Positions 38,901-51,388 of a stretch of DNA of 64,000 bases are shown here, piece by piece. The first letter of the stretch is position 1. Every line of letters starts with the position of its first letter. The stretch comes from Diplolepis rosae (lineage: Eukaryota; Arthropoda; Insecta; Hymenoptera; Diplolepididae), in the NCBI GenBank assembly GCA_030998225.1, contig JAPYXD010000744.1, forward strand, positions 558,001-622,000. The letters run 5' to 3'. Under the pieces are notes generated by a model. The model made no database searches. It was not told the origin of the DNA and saw nothing but the letters and a program-made list of their open reading frames with translations. The position numbers and the translations under genes were made by a program.

Positions 38901-40659
38901 CCAAGCGAATGCAAACGCCTAGCAGAACATAAGTATAGTTATCAATTATTTGGTCAAAAAATTCAAATTCACGCCTAGCGATACTAAACGCCTAGCGTTG
39001 CACAAATAAAATGTCAGTCGAATCTGAATATAAATTCAAAATACGCGCCTAGCGATTTCAAACGCCTAGCACAACATATATATAATTATCAATTGGTCGA
39101 ATGATGTATTCAAATTCGCGCCTAGCGATACTAAGCGCCTAGTGTTGCACAAATGAAATGTTAATCGAATGTGAATATAAATTCAAAATACGCGCATAGC
39201 GATTTTAAACGTCTAGCACAACATAAGTATAGTTATCAATTATTTGAACGACAAATTCAAATTCATGCCTAGCGATACTAAACACCTAGCGTTGCACAAA
39301 TCAAATGTTAGTCGAATCTGAATATAAATTCAAAATACGCGCCTAGCGATTTCAAACTCATAGCACAACATAAATATAATTACCAATTATTTAGACGAGA
39401 AATTCAAATTCACGCCTAGCGATATTAAACGCCTAGCGTTGCAGAAATGAAATTTTATTCGATTGTGAATATAAATTCAATATACGCGCCTAGCGAATGC
39501 AAACGCCTAGCTGAACATAAGTATAGTTATCAATTATTTGGTCGAGAAATTCAAATTCACGCATAGCCATATTAAACGCCTAGCGTTGCACAAATAAAAT
39601 GTTAATCGATTATGAATATAAATTCAATATACGCGCCTAGCGATTTCAAACACCTAGCACAACATAAGAATATTTATCAATTATTTGGACCTGAAATTCA
39701 AATTCACCCCTAGCGATATTAAACGCCTAGCGTTGCACGAATAACATTTTAATCGATTGTGAATATAAATTCAAATTCTCGCCTAGCGATTTTAATCGCC
39801 TAGCGCTGCACAAATGAAATTTTATTCGATTGTGAATATAAATTCAATATAGGCGCCTAGCGAATGCAAACGCCTAGCAGAACATAAGTATAGTTATCAA
39901 TTATTTGGTCGAAAAATTCTAATTCACGCCTAGCGATACTAAACGCCTAGCGTTGCACAAATAAAATGTCAGTCGAATCTGAATATAAATTCAAAATACG
40001 CGCCTAGCGATTTCAAACGCCTAGCACAACAAGAGTATAGTTATCAATTATTTGGACCTGAAATTCAAATTCACCCCTAGCGATATTAAACGCCTAGCGT
40101 TGCACGAATAACATTTTAATCGATTGTGAATATAAATTCAAATTCACGCCTAGCGATTTTAATCGCCTAGCGCTGCACAAATGAAATTTTATTCGATTGT
40201 GAATATAAATTCAATATAGGCGCCTAGCGAATGCAAACGCCTAGCAGAACATAAGTATAGTTATCAATTATTTGGTCGAAAAATTCTAATTCACGCCTAG
40301 CGATACTAAACGCCTAGCGTTGCACAAATAAAATGTCAGTCGAATCTGAATATAAATTCAAAATACGCCCCTAGCGATTTCAAGCGCCTAGCACAACATA
40401 AATATAATTATCAATTGGTCGAATGATGTATTCAAATTCGCGCCTAGCGATACTAAGCGCCTAGTGTTGCACAAATGAAATGTTAATCAAATGTGAATAT
40501 AAATTCAAAATACGCGCCTAGCGATTTTAAACGTCTAGCACAACATAAATATAATTATCAATTGGTCGAACGACAAATTCAAATTCAAGCCTAGCAATAT
40601 TAAACGCCTAGTGTTGCACAATTTAAATGTAAATCGAATGTTAATATAAATTCAATATA
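35523..40659 (+). repeat. Superrepeat segment A, copy 3
   Basis: GGCGCC sites 36625, 38897, 39852 and 40219 with intervals 2272, 955, 367. It matches copy 1 at offset 35,543 up to about 3 kb and 35,390-35,393 after that, so one monomer is missing relative to copy 1. The GTTAGTCCAATC marker is at 37480 and ATAAGTTCGAAATACG at 38298. It has four 220-bp units (36405, 37942, 39632, 39999). One 6-bp deletion (GCACAAATCAAATTGAATG, about 37905) resembles the marker of the 1.83-kb repeat. Confidence 0.85.
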
Positions 40660-41059
40660 CGCGCCTAGCGATTTCAAACGCCTAGCACAACATAAGTATA
40701 GTTATCAATTATTTGAACGACCAATTCAAATTCACGCCTAGCGATATTAAACGCCTAGCGTTGCACAAATAAAATGTCAGTCGAATCTGAATATAAATTC
40801 ATAATACGCGCCTAGCGATTTCAAACGCCTAGCATAGCATAAGTATAATTACCAATTATTTGGACGAGAAATTCAAATTCACCCCTATCGATATTAAACG
40901 CCTAGTGTTGCACGAATATAATTTTAATCGATTATGAATATAAATTCAATATACGCGCCTAGCGATTTCAAACACCTAGCAAAACATAAGTATAATTACC
41001 AATTATTTGAACGACAAATTCAAATTCACGCCTAGCGATATTAAACGCCTAGCGTTGCA

Positions 41060-44000
41060 CAAATAAAATGTCAGTCGAATCTGAATATAAATTCAAAATA
41101 CGCGACTAGCGATTTTAAACGTCTAGTACAACATAAATATAATTATCAATTGGTCGACTGATGTATTCAAATTCGCGTCTAGCGACACTAAGCGCCTAGT
41201 GTTGCACAAATGAAATGTTAATCGAACGTGAATATAAATTCAAAATACGCGCCTAGCGATTTTAAACGTCTAGCACAACATAAGTATAGTTATCAATTAT
41301 TTGAACGACAAATTCAAATTCATGCCTAGCGATACTAAACGCCTAGCGTTGCACAAAGAAAATGTCAGTCGAATCTGAATATAAATTCATAATACGCGCC
41401 TAGCGATTTCAAACGCCTAGCATAGCATAAGTATAATTACCAATTATTTGGACGAGAAATTCAAATTCACGCCTAGCGATACTAAACGCCTAGCGTTGCA
41501 CAACTGAAATGTTAATCGATTATGAATATAAATTCAATATACGCGCCTAGCGATTTCAAACACCTAGCACAACATAAGTATAATTACCAATTATTTGGTC
41601 GACAAATTCAAATTCACGCCTACCGATATTAAACGCCTAGCGTTGCACAAATAGAATGTCAGTCGAATCTGAATATAAATTCAAAATACGCGCCTAGCGA
41701 TTTCAAACGCCTAGCACAACATAAATATAATTATCAATTGGTCGACTGATGTATTCAAATTCGCGCCTAGCGATACTAAGCGCCTAGTGTTGCACAAATG
41801 AAATGTTAATCGAATGTGAATATAAATTCAAAATACGCGCCTAGCCATTTTAAACGTCTAGCACAACATAAGTATAGTTATCAATTATTTGAACGACAAA
41901 TTCAAATTCATGCCTAGCGATACTAATCGCCTAGCGTTGCACAAATCAAATGTTAGTCGAATCTGAATATAAATTCAAAATACGCGCCTAGCGATTTCAA
42001 ACGCCTAGCACAACATAAGTATAATTACCAATTATTTGAACGACAAATTCAAATTCACGCCTAGCGATACTAAACGCCCAGCGTTGCACAAATGAAATGT
42101 AAATCGATTGTGAATATAAATTCAAAATACGCGCCTAGCGATTTCGAACGCCTAGCACAACATAAGTATAGTTATCAATTATTTGGTCGAAAAATTCAAA
42201 TTCACGCCTAGCGATACTAAACGCCTAGCGTTGCACAAATAAAATGTCAGTCGAATCTGAATTTAAATTCAAAATACGCGCCTAGCGATTTCAAGCCCCT
42301 AGCACAACATAAAGATATTTATCAATTGGTCGAATGATGTATTCAAATTCGCGCCTAGCGATACTAAGCGCCTAGTTTTGCACAAATGAAATGTTAATCG
42401 AATGTGAATATAAATTCAAAATACGCGCCTAGCGATTTTAAACGTCTAGCACAACATAAATATAATTATCAATTGGTCGAACGACAAATTCAAATTCACG
42501 CGTAGCAATATTAAACGCCTAGTGTTGCACAATTTAAATGTAAATCGAATTTGAATATAAATTCAATATACGCGCCTAGCGATTTCAAACGCCTAGCACA
42601 ACATAAGTATAGTTATCAATTATTTGAACGACAAATTCAAAATCACGCCTAGCGATTTTAATCGCCTAGCGTTGCATAAATGAAATTTCATTCGATTGTG
42701 AATATAAATTCAATATAAGCGCCTAGCGAATGCAAACGCCTAGCTGAACATAAGTATAGTTATCAATTATTTGGTCGAGAAATTCAAATTCACGCCTAGC
42801 GATATTAAACGCCTAGCGTTGCACAAATAAAATGTCAGTCGAATCTGAATATAAATTCAAAATACGCGCCTAGCGATTTTAAACGTCTAGTACAACATAA
42901 ATATAATTATCAATTGGTCGAATGATGTATTCAAATTCGCGCCTAGCGATACTAAGCGCCTAGTGTTGCACAAATGAAATGTTAATCGAATGTGAATATA
43001 AATTCAAAATACGCGCCTAGCGATTTTAAACGTCTAGCACAACATAAGTATAGTTATCAATTATTTGAACGACAAATTCAAATTCATGCCTAGCGATACT
43101 AAACGCCTAGCGTTGCACAAATAAAATGTCAGTCGAATCTGAATATAAATTCAAAATACGCGCCTAGCGATTTCAAACGCCTAGCACAACATAAGTATAA
43201 TTACCAATTATTTGGACGAGAAATTCAAATTCACGCCTAGCGATATTAAACGCCTAGCGTTGCACAAGTAAAATGTTAATCGATTATGAATATAAATTCA
43301 ATATACGCGCCTAGCGATTTCAAACACCTAGCACAACATAAGTATAGTTATCAATTATTTGAACGACAAATTCAAATTCACGCCTAGCTATACTAAACGC
43401 CTAGCGTTGCACAAATCAAATGTTAATTGAATGTGAATATAAATTCAAAATACGCGCCTAGCGATTTCAAACGCCTAGCACAACATAAATATAATTACCA
43501 ATTGGTCGACTGATGTATTCAATTTCATGCCTAGCGATACTAAACGCCTAGCGTTGCACAAATAAAATGTCAGTCGAATCTGAATATAAATTCAAAATAC
43601 GCGCCTAGCGATTTCAAACTCATAGCACAACATAAGTATAATTACCAATTATTTAGACGAGAAATTCAAATTCACGCCTAGCGATATTAAACGCCTAACG
43701 TTGCAGAAATGAAATTTTATTCGATTGTGAATATAAATTCAATATACGCGCATAGCGAATGCAAACGCCTAGCTGAACATAAGTATAGTTATCAATTATT
43801 TGGTCGAGAAATTCAAATTCACGCCTAGCGATATTAAACGCCTAGCGTTGCACAAATAAAATGTTAATCGAATGTGAATATAAATTCATAATACGCGCAT
43901 AGCGATTTCAAACGCCTAGCATAACATAAGTATAATTACCAATTATTTGGACGAGAAATTCAAATTCACGCCTAGCGATACTAAACGCCTAGCGTTGCAC

Positions 44001-47000
44001 AAATGAAATGTTAATCGATTGTGAATATAAATTCAATATACGCGCCTAGCGAATTCAAACGCCTAGCATAACATAAGTATAATTACCAATTTTTTGGACG
44101 ACAAATTCAAATTCACGCCTAGCGATACTAAACGCCTAGCGTTGCACAAATGAAATGTTAATCGAATGTGAATATAAATTCATAATACGCGCCTAGCGAT
44201 TTCAAACGCCTAGCATAACATAAGTATAATTACCAATTATTTGGAGGAGAAATTCAAATTCACGCCTAGCGATACTAAACGCCTAGCGTTGCACAAATGA
44301 AATGTTAATCGATTGTGAATATGAATTCAATATACGCGCCTAGCGAATGCAAACGCCTAGCAGAACATGAGTATAATTACCAATTATTTGAACGATAAAT
44401 TCAAATTCACGCATACCGATATTAAACGCCTAGCGTTGCACAAATAAAATGTCTGTCGAATCTGAATATAAATTCAAAATACGCGCCTAGCGATTTCAAA
44501 CGCCTAGCACAACATAAGTATAATTACCAATTATTTGAACGACAAATTCAAATTCACGCCTAGCGATACTAAACGCTCAGCGTTGCACAAATGAAATGTT
44601 AATCGATTGTGAATATAAATTCAAAATACGCGCCTAGCGATTTCAAACGCCTAGCACAACATAAATATAATTATCAATTGGTCGAATGATGTATTCAAAT
44701 TCGCGCCTAGCGATACTAAGCGCCTAGTGTTGCACAAATGAAACTTTATTCGATTGTGAATATAAATTCAATATAGGCGCCTAGCGAATGCAAACGCCTA
44801 GCAGAACATAAGTATAGTTATCAATTATTTGGTCGAAAAATTCAAATTCACGCCTAGCGATACTAAACGCCTAGCGTTGCACAAATAAAATGTCAGTCGA
44901 ATCTGAATATAAATTCAAAATACGCGCCTAGCGATTTCAAACGCCTAGCACAACATATATATAATTATCAATTGGTCGAATGATGTATTCAAATTCGCGC
45001 CTAGCGATACTAAGCGCCTAGTGTTGCACAAATGAAATGTTAATCGAATGTGAATATAAATTCAAAATACGCACCTAGCGATTTCAAACGCCTAGCACAA
45101 CATAAGTATATTTATCAATTATTTGAACGACAAATTCAAATTCACGCCTAGCGATTTTAATCGCGTAGCGTTGCACAAATCAATTGTTAGTCGAATCTGA
45201 ATATAAAATCAAAATACGCGCCTAGCGATTTCAAACGCCTAGCACAACATAAGTATAATTACCAATTATTTGAACGACGAATTCAAATTCGCGTCTAGCG
45301 ATACTAAACGCCTAGTGTTGCACAATTTAAATGTAAATCGAATGTTAATATAAATTCAATATACGCGCATAGCGAATGCAAACGCCTAGCTGAACATAAG
45401 TATAGTTATCAATTATTTGAACGACAAATTCAAATTCACGCCTAGCGATTTTAATCGCCTAGCGTTGCATAAATGAAATTTTATTCGATTGTGAATATAA
45501 ATTCAATATAGGCGCCAAGCGAATGCAAACGCCTAGCAGAACATAAGTATAGTTATCAATTATTTGGTCAAAAAATTCAAATTCACGCCTAGCGATACTA
45601 AACGCCTAGCGTTGCACAAATAAAATGTCAGTCGAATCTGAATATAAATTCAAAATACGCGCCTAGCGATTTCAAACGCCTAGCACAACATATATATAAT
45701 TATCAATTGGTCGAATGATGTATTCAAATTCGCGCCTAGCGATACTAAGCGCCTAGTGTTGCACAAATAAAATGTTAATCGAATGTGAATATAAATTCAA
45801 AATACGCGCCTAGCGATTTTAAACGTCTAGCACAACATAAATATAATTATCAATTGGTCGAACGACAAATTCAAATTCACGCCTAGCAATATTAAACGCC
45901 TAGCGTTGCAGAAATGAAATTTTATTCGATTGTGAATATAAATTCAATATAAGCGCCTAGCGAATGCAAACGCCTAGCTGAACATAAGTATAGTTATCAA
46001 TTATTTGGTCGAGAAATTCAAATTCACGCATAGCCATATGAAACGCCTAGCGTTGCACAAATCAAATGTTAATTGAATGTGAATATAAATTCAAAATACG
46101 CGCCTAGCGATTTCAAACGCCTAGCACAACAAGAGTATAGTTATCAATTATTTGGACCTGAAATTCAAATTCACCCCTAGCGATATTAAACGCCTAGCGT
46201 TGCACGAATATAATTTTATTCGATTGTGAATATAAATTCAATATAGGCGCCAAGCGAATGCAAACGCCTAGCAGAACATAAGTATAGTTATCAATTATTT
46301 GGTAAAAAAATTCAAATTCACGCCTAGCGATACTAAACGCCTAGCGTTGCACAAATAAAATGTCAGTCGAATCTGAATATAAATTCAAAATACGCGCCTA
46401 GCGATTTCAAACGCCTAGCACAACATATATATAATTATCAATTGGTCGAATGATGTATTCAATTTCGCGCCTAGCTATACTAAACGCCTAGCGTTGCACA
46501 AATCAAATGTTAATTGAATGTGAATATAAATTCAAAATACGCGCCTAGCGATTTCAAACGTCTAGCACAACATAAGTATAGTTATCAATTATTTGAACGA
46601 CAAATTCAAATTCATGCCTAGCGATTCTAAACGCCTAGCGTTGCACAAATCAAATGTTAGTCGAATCTGAATATAAATTCAAAATACGCGCCTAGCGATT
46701 TCAAACTCATAGCACAACATAAGTATAATTACCAATTATTTAGACGAGAAATTCAAATTCACGCCTAGCGATATTAAACGCCTAGCGTTGCAGAAATGAA
46801 ATTTTATTCGATTGTGAATATAAATTCAATATACGCGCCTAGCGAATGCAAACGCCTAGCTGAACATAAGTATAGTTATCAATTATTTGGTCGAGAAATT
46901 CAAATTCACGCATAGCCATATTAAACGCCTAGCGTTGCACAAATAAAATGTTAATCGATTATGAATATAAATTCAATATACGCGCCTAGCGATTTCAAAC

Positions 47001-50000
47001 ACCTAGCACAACATAAGTATAGTTATCAATTATTTGAACGACAAATTCAAATTCGCGCCTAGCTATACTAAACGCCTAGCGTTGCACAAATCAAATGTTA
47101 ATTGAATGTGAATATAAATTCAAAATACGCGCCTAGCGATTTCAAACGCCTAGCACAACAAGAGTATAGTTATAAATTATTTGGACCTGAAATTCAAATT
47201 AACCCCTAGCGATATTAAACGCCTAGCGTTGCACGAATAAAATTTTAATCGATTGTGAATATAAATTCAAATTCACGCCTAGCGATTTTAATCGCCTAGC
47301 GCTGCACAAATGAAATTTTATTCGATTGTGAATATAAATTCAATATAGGCGCCTAGCGAATGCAAACGCCTAGCAGAACATAAGTATAGTTATCAATTAT
47401 TTGGTCGAAAAATTCAAATTCACGCCTAGCGATACTAAACGCCTAGCGTTGCACAAATAAAATGTCAGTCGAATCTGAATATAAATTCAAAATACGCGCC
47501 TAGCGATTTCAAGCGCCTAGCACAACATAAATATAATTATCAATTGGTCGAATGATGTATTCAAATTCGCGCCTAGCGATACTAAGCGCCTAGTGTTGCA
47601 CAAATGAAATGTTAATCAAATGTGAATATAAATTCAAAATACGCGCCTAGCGATTTTAAACGTCTAGCACAACATAAATATAATTATCAATTGGTCGAAC
47701 GACAAATTCAAATTCAAGCCTAGCAATATTAAACGCCTAGTGTTGCACAATTTAAATGTAAATCGAATGTTAATATAAATTCAATATACGCGCCTAGCGA
47801 TTTCAAACGCCTAGCACAACATAAGTATAGTTATCAATTATTTGAACGACAAATTCAAATTCACGCCTAGCGATTTTAATCGCTTAGCGATGCACAAATG
47901 AAATTTTATTCGATTGTGAATATAAATTCAATATACGCGCCTAGCGATTTCAAACGCCTAGCACAACATAAGTATAGTTATCAATTATTTGAACGACAAA
48001 TTCAAATTCACGCCTAGCGATACTAAACGCCTAGCGTTGCACAAATAAAATGTCAGTCGAATCTGAATATAAATTCAAAATACGCGCCTAGCGATTTCAA
48101 ACGCCTAGCACAACATAAGTATAATTACCAATTATTTGAACGACAAATTCAACTTCACGCCTACCGATACTAAACGCCCATCGTTGCACAAATCAAATGT
48201 TAGTCCAATCTGAATATAAATTCAAAATACGCGCCTAGCGATTTCAAACGCCTAGCACAACATAAGTATAATTACCAATTATTTGAACGACAAATTCAAA
48301 TTCACGCCTAGCGATACTAAACGCCCAGCGTTGCACAAATGAAATGTTACTTGAATGTGAATATAAATTCAAAATACGCACCTAGCGATTTCAAACGCCT
48401 AGCACAACATAAGTATAATTATCAATTGGTCGAATGATGTATTCAAATTCGCGTCTAGCGATACTAAGCGCCTAGTGTTGCACAAATGAAATGTTAATCG
48501 AATGTGAATATAAATTCAAAATACGCGCCTAGCGATTTCGAACGCCTAGCACAACATAAGTATAGTTATCAATTATTTGAACGACAAATTCAAATTCACG
48601 CCTAGCTATACTAAACGCCTAGCGTTGCACAAATCAAATGTTAATTGAATGTGAATATAAATTCAAAATACGCGCCTAGCGATTTCAAACGCCTAGCACA
48701 ACAAGAGTATAGTTATCAATTACTTGGACCTGATATTCAAATTCACACCTAGCGATATTAAACGCCCAGCGTTGCACGAATAAAATTTTAATCGATTGTG
48801 AATATAAATTCAAATTCACGCATAGCGATTTTAATCGCCTAGCGCTGCACAAATGAAATTTTATTCGATTGTGAATATAAATTCAAAATACGCGCCTAGC
48901 GATTTTAAACGTCTAGCACAACATAAGTATAGTTATCAATTATTTGAACGACAAATTCAAATTCATGCCTAGCGATACGAAACGCCTAGCGTTGCACAAA
49001 TCAAATGTTAGTCGATTCTGAATATAAGTTCGAAATACGCGCCTAGCGATTTCAAACGCCTAGCACAACATAAGTATAATTACCAATTATTTGAACGACA
49101 AATTCAAATTCACTCCTAGCGATAATAAACGCCTAGCGTTGCAACAATGAAATGTTAATCGATTGTGAATATAAATTCAAAATACGCGCCTAGCGATTTC
49201 GATCGCCTAGCACAACATAAGTATAGTTATCAATTATTTGGTCGAAAAATTCAAATACGCGCCTAGCGATTTTAAACGCCCAGCGTTGCACAAATGAAAT
49301 GTTAATCGAATGTGAATATAAATTCAAAATACGCGCCTAGCGATTTTAAACGTCTAGCACAACATAAATATAATTATCAATTGGTCGAACGACAAATTCA
49401 AATTCACGCGTAGCAATATTAAACGCCTAGTGTTGCACAATTTAAATGTAAATCGAATGTTAATATAAATTCAATATACGCGCCTAGCGATTTCAAACGC
49501 CTAGCACAACATAAGTATAGTTATCAATTATTTGAACGACAAATTCAAATTCACGCCTAGCGATTTTAATCGCCTAGCGTTGCATAAATGAAATTTTATT
49601 CGATTGTGAATATAAATTCAATATAGGCGCCAAGCGAATGCAAACGCCTAGCAGAACATAAGTATAGTTATCAATTATTTGGTCAAAAAATTCAAATTCA
49701 CGCCTAGCGATACTAAACGCCTAGCGTTGCACAAATAAAATGTCAGTCGAATCTGAATATAAATTCAAAATACGCGCCTAGCGATTTCAAACGCCTAGCA
49801 CAACATATATATAATTATCAATTGGTCGAATGATGTATTCAAATTCGCGCCTAGCGATACTAAGCGCCTAGTGTTGCACAAATGAAATGTTAATCGAATG
49901 TGAATATAAATTCAAAATACGCGCATAGCGATTTTAAACGTCTAGCACAACATAAGTATAGTTATCAATTATTTGAACGACAAATTCAAATTCATGCCTA

Positions 50001-51200
50001 GCGATACTAAACACCTAGCGTTGCACAAATCAAATGTTAGTCGAATCTGAATATAAATTCAAAATACGCGCCTAGCGATTTCAAACTCATAGCACAACAT
50101 AAATATAATTACCAATTATTTAGACGAGAAATTCAAATTCACGCCTAGCGATATTAAACGCCTAGCGTTGCAGAAATGAAATTTTATTCGATTGTGAATA
50201 TAAATTCAATATACGCGCCTAGCGAATGCAAACGCCTAGCTGAACATAAGTATAGTTATCAATTATTTGGTCGAGAAATTCAAATTCACGCCTAGCGATA
50301 TTAAACGCCTAGCGTTGCACAAGTAAAATGTTAATCGATTATGAATATAAATTCAATATACGCGCCTAGCGATTTCAAACACCTAGCACAACATAAGTAT
50401 AGTTATCAATTATTTGGACCTGAAATTCAAATTCACCCCTAGCGATATTAAACGCCTAGCGTTGCACGAATAAAATTTAAATCGATTGTGAATATAAATT
50501 CAAATTCTCGCGTAGCGATTTTAATCGCCTAGCGCTGCACAAATGAAATTTTATTCGATTGTGAATATAAATTCAATATAGGCGCCTAGAGAATGCAAAC
50601 GCCTAGCAGAACATAAGTATAGTTATCAATTATTTGGTCGAAAAATTCTAATTCACGCCTAGCGATACTAAACGCCTAGCGTTGCACAAATAAAATGTCA
50701 GTCGAATCTGAATATAAATTCAAAATACGCGCCTAGCGATTTCAAACGCCTAGCACAACAAGAGTATAGTTATCAATTATTTGGACCTGAAATTCAAATT
50801 CACCCCTAGCGATATTAAACGCCTAGCGTTGCACGAATAACATTTTAATCGATTGTGAATATAAATTCAAATTCACGCCTAGCGATTTTAATCGCCTAGC
50901 GCTGCACAAATGAAATTTTATTCGATTGTGAATATAAATTCAATATAGGCGCCTAGCGAATGCAAACGCCTAGCAGAACATAAGTATAGTTATCAATTAT
51001 TTGGTCGAAAAATTCAAATTCACGCCTAGCGATACTAAACGCCTAGCGTTGCACAAATAAAATGTCAGTCGAATCTGAATATAAATTCAAAATACGCGCC
51101 TAGCGATTTCAAACGCCTAGCACAACATAAATATAATTATCAATTGGTCGAATGATGTATTCAAATTCGCGCCTAGCGATACTAAGCGCCTAGTGTTGCA
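41060..51200 (+). repeat. 10.72-kb superrepeat B, copy 2
   Basis: Collinear with copy 1. The following partial copy is reached at offset 10,140 rather than 10,723 (GTCTAGTACAAC 42891/53031, CTACCGATATT 41621/51762), so this copy is about 585 bp, or four monomers, shorter at its right end. GGCGCC intervals are 735, 735, 1102, 2278, 955, 367 against 735, 1837, 2272, 955, 367 in copy 1; the extra site at 46246 splits 1837 into 735 and 1102. Confidence 0.85.
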
Positions 51201-51388
51201 CAAATGAAATGTTAATCGAATGTGAATATAAATTCAAAATACGCGCCTAGCGATTTTAAACGTCTAGCACAACATAAATATAATTATCAATTGGTCGAAC
51301 GACAAATTCAAATTCAAGCCTAGCAATATTAAACGCCTAGTGTTGCACAATTTAAATGTAAATCGAATGTTAATATAAATTCAATATA
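46246..51388 (+). repeat. Superrepeat segment A, copy 4
   Basis: GGCGCC sites 47348, 49626, 50581 and 50948 (2278, 955, 367). The GTTAGTCCAATC marker is at 48203 and ATAAGTTCGAAATACG at 49027. It is 10,723-10,729 bp from copy 3. The 6-bp deletion of copy 3 is absent here (48.6 kb has the full-length half), which accounts for the change in offset. 220-bp units start at 47128, 48671, 50361 and 50728. Confidence 0.85.
49185..49331 (+). repeat. Chimeric monomer with a left-type start in the right half
   Basis: The right half of this monomer begins AAATACGCGCCTAGCGATTTT, the normal opening of a left half, in place of AAATTCACGCC. The total length remains 147 bp. It then resumes right-half sequence (CGCCCAGCGTTGCAC). 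This looks like a short conversion tract of about 15-25 bp between half-units, or exchange at AATTCAAAT. It sits at the left edge of segment C copy 2. Confidence 0.78.

Larger units (their letters stand above)
30340..41060 (+). repeat. 10.72-kb superrepeat B, copy 1
   Basis: This block is followed immediately by a second copy at an offset of 10,723. Matching anchors: GCACAACTG 30778/41501, CAAGCCCC 31571/42294, the AAGTAAAATG half 32541/43263, GGAGGAG 33521/44243, GAATATGAATTC 33594/44317, GGCGCC 34053/44776, 34788/45511, 36625/47348, then 38897/49626, 39852/50581 and 40219/50948 at 10,729. The unit is about 73 monomers and includes segments D and A. The boundary position is arbitrary in a tandem repeat. 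Confidence 0.87.
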
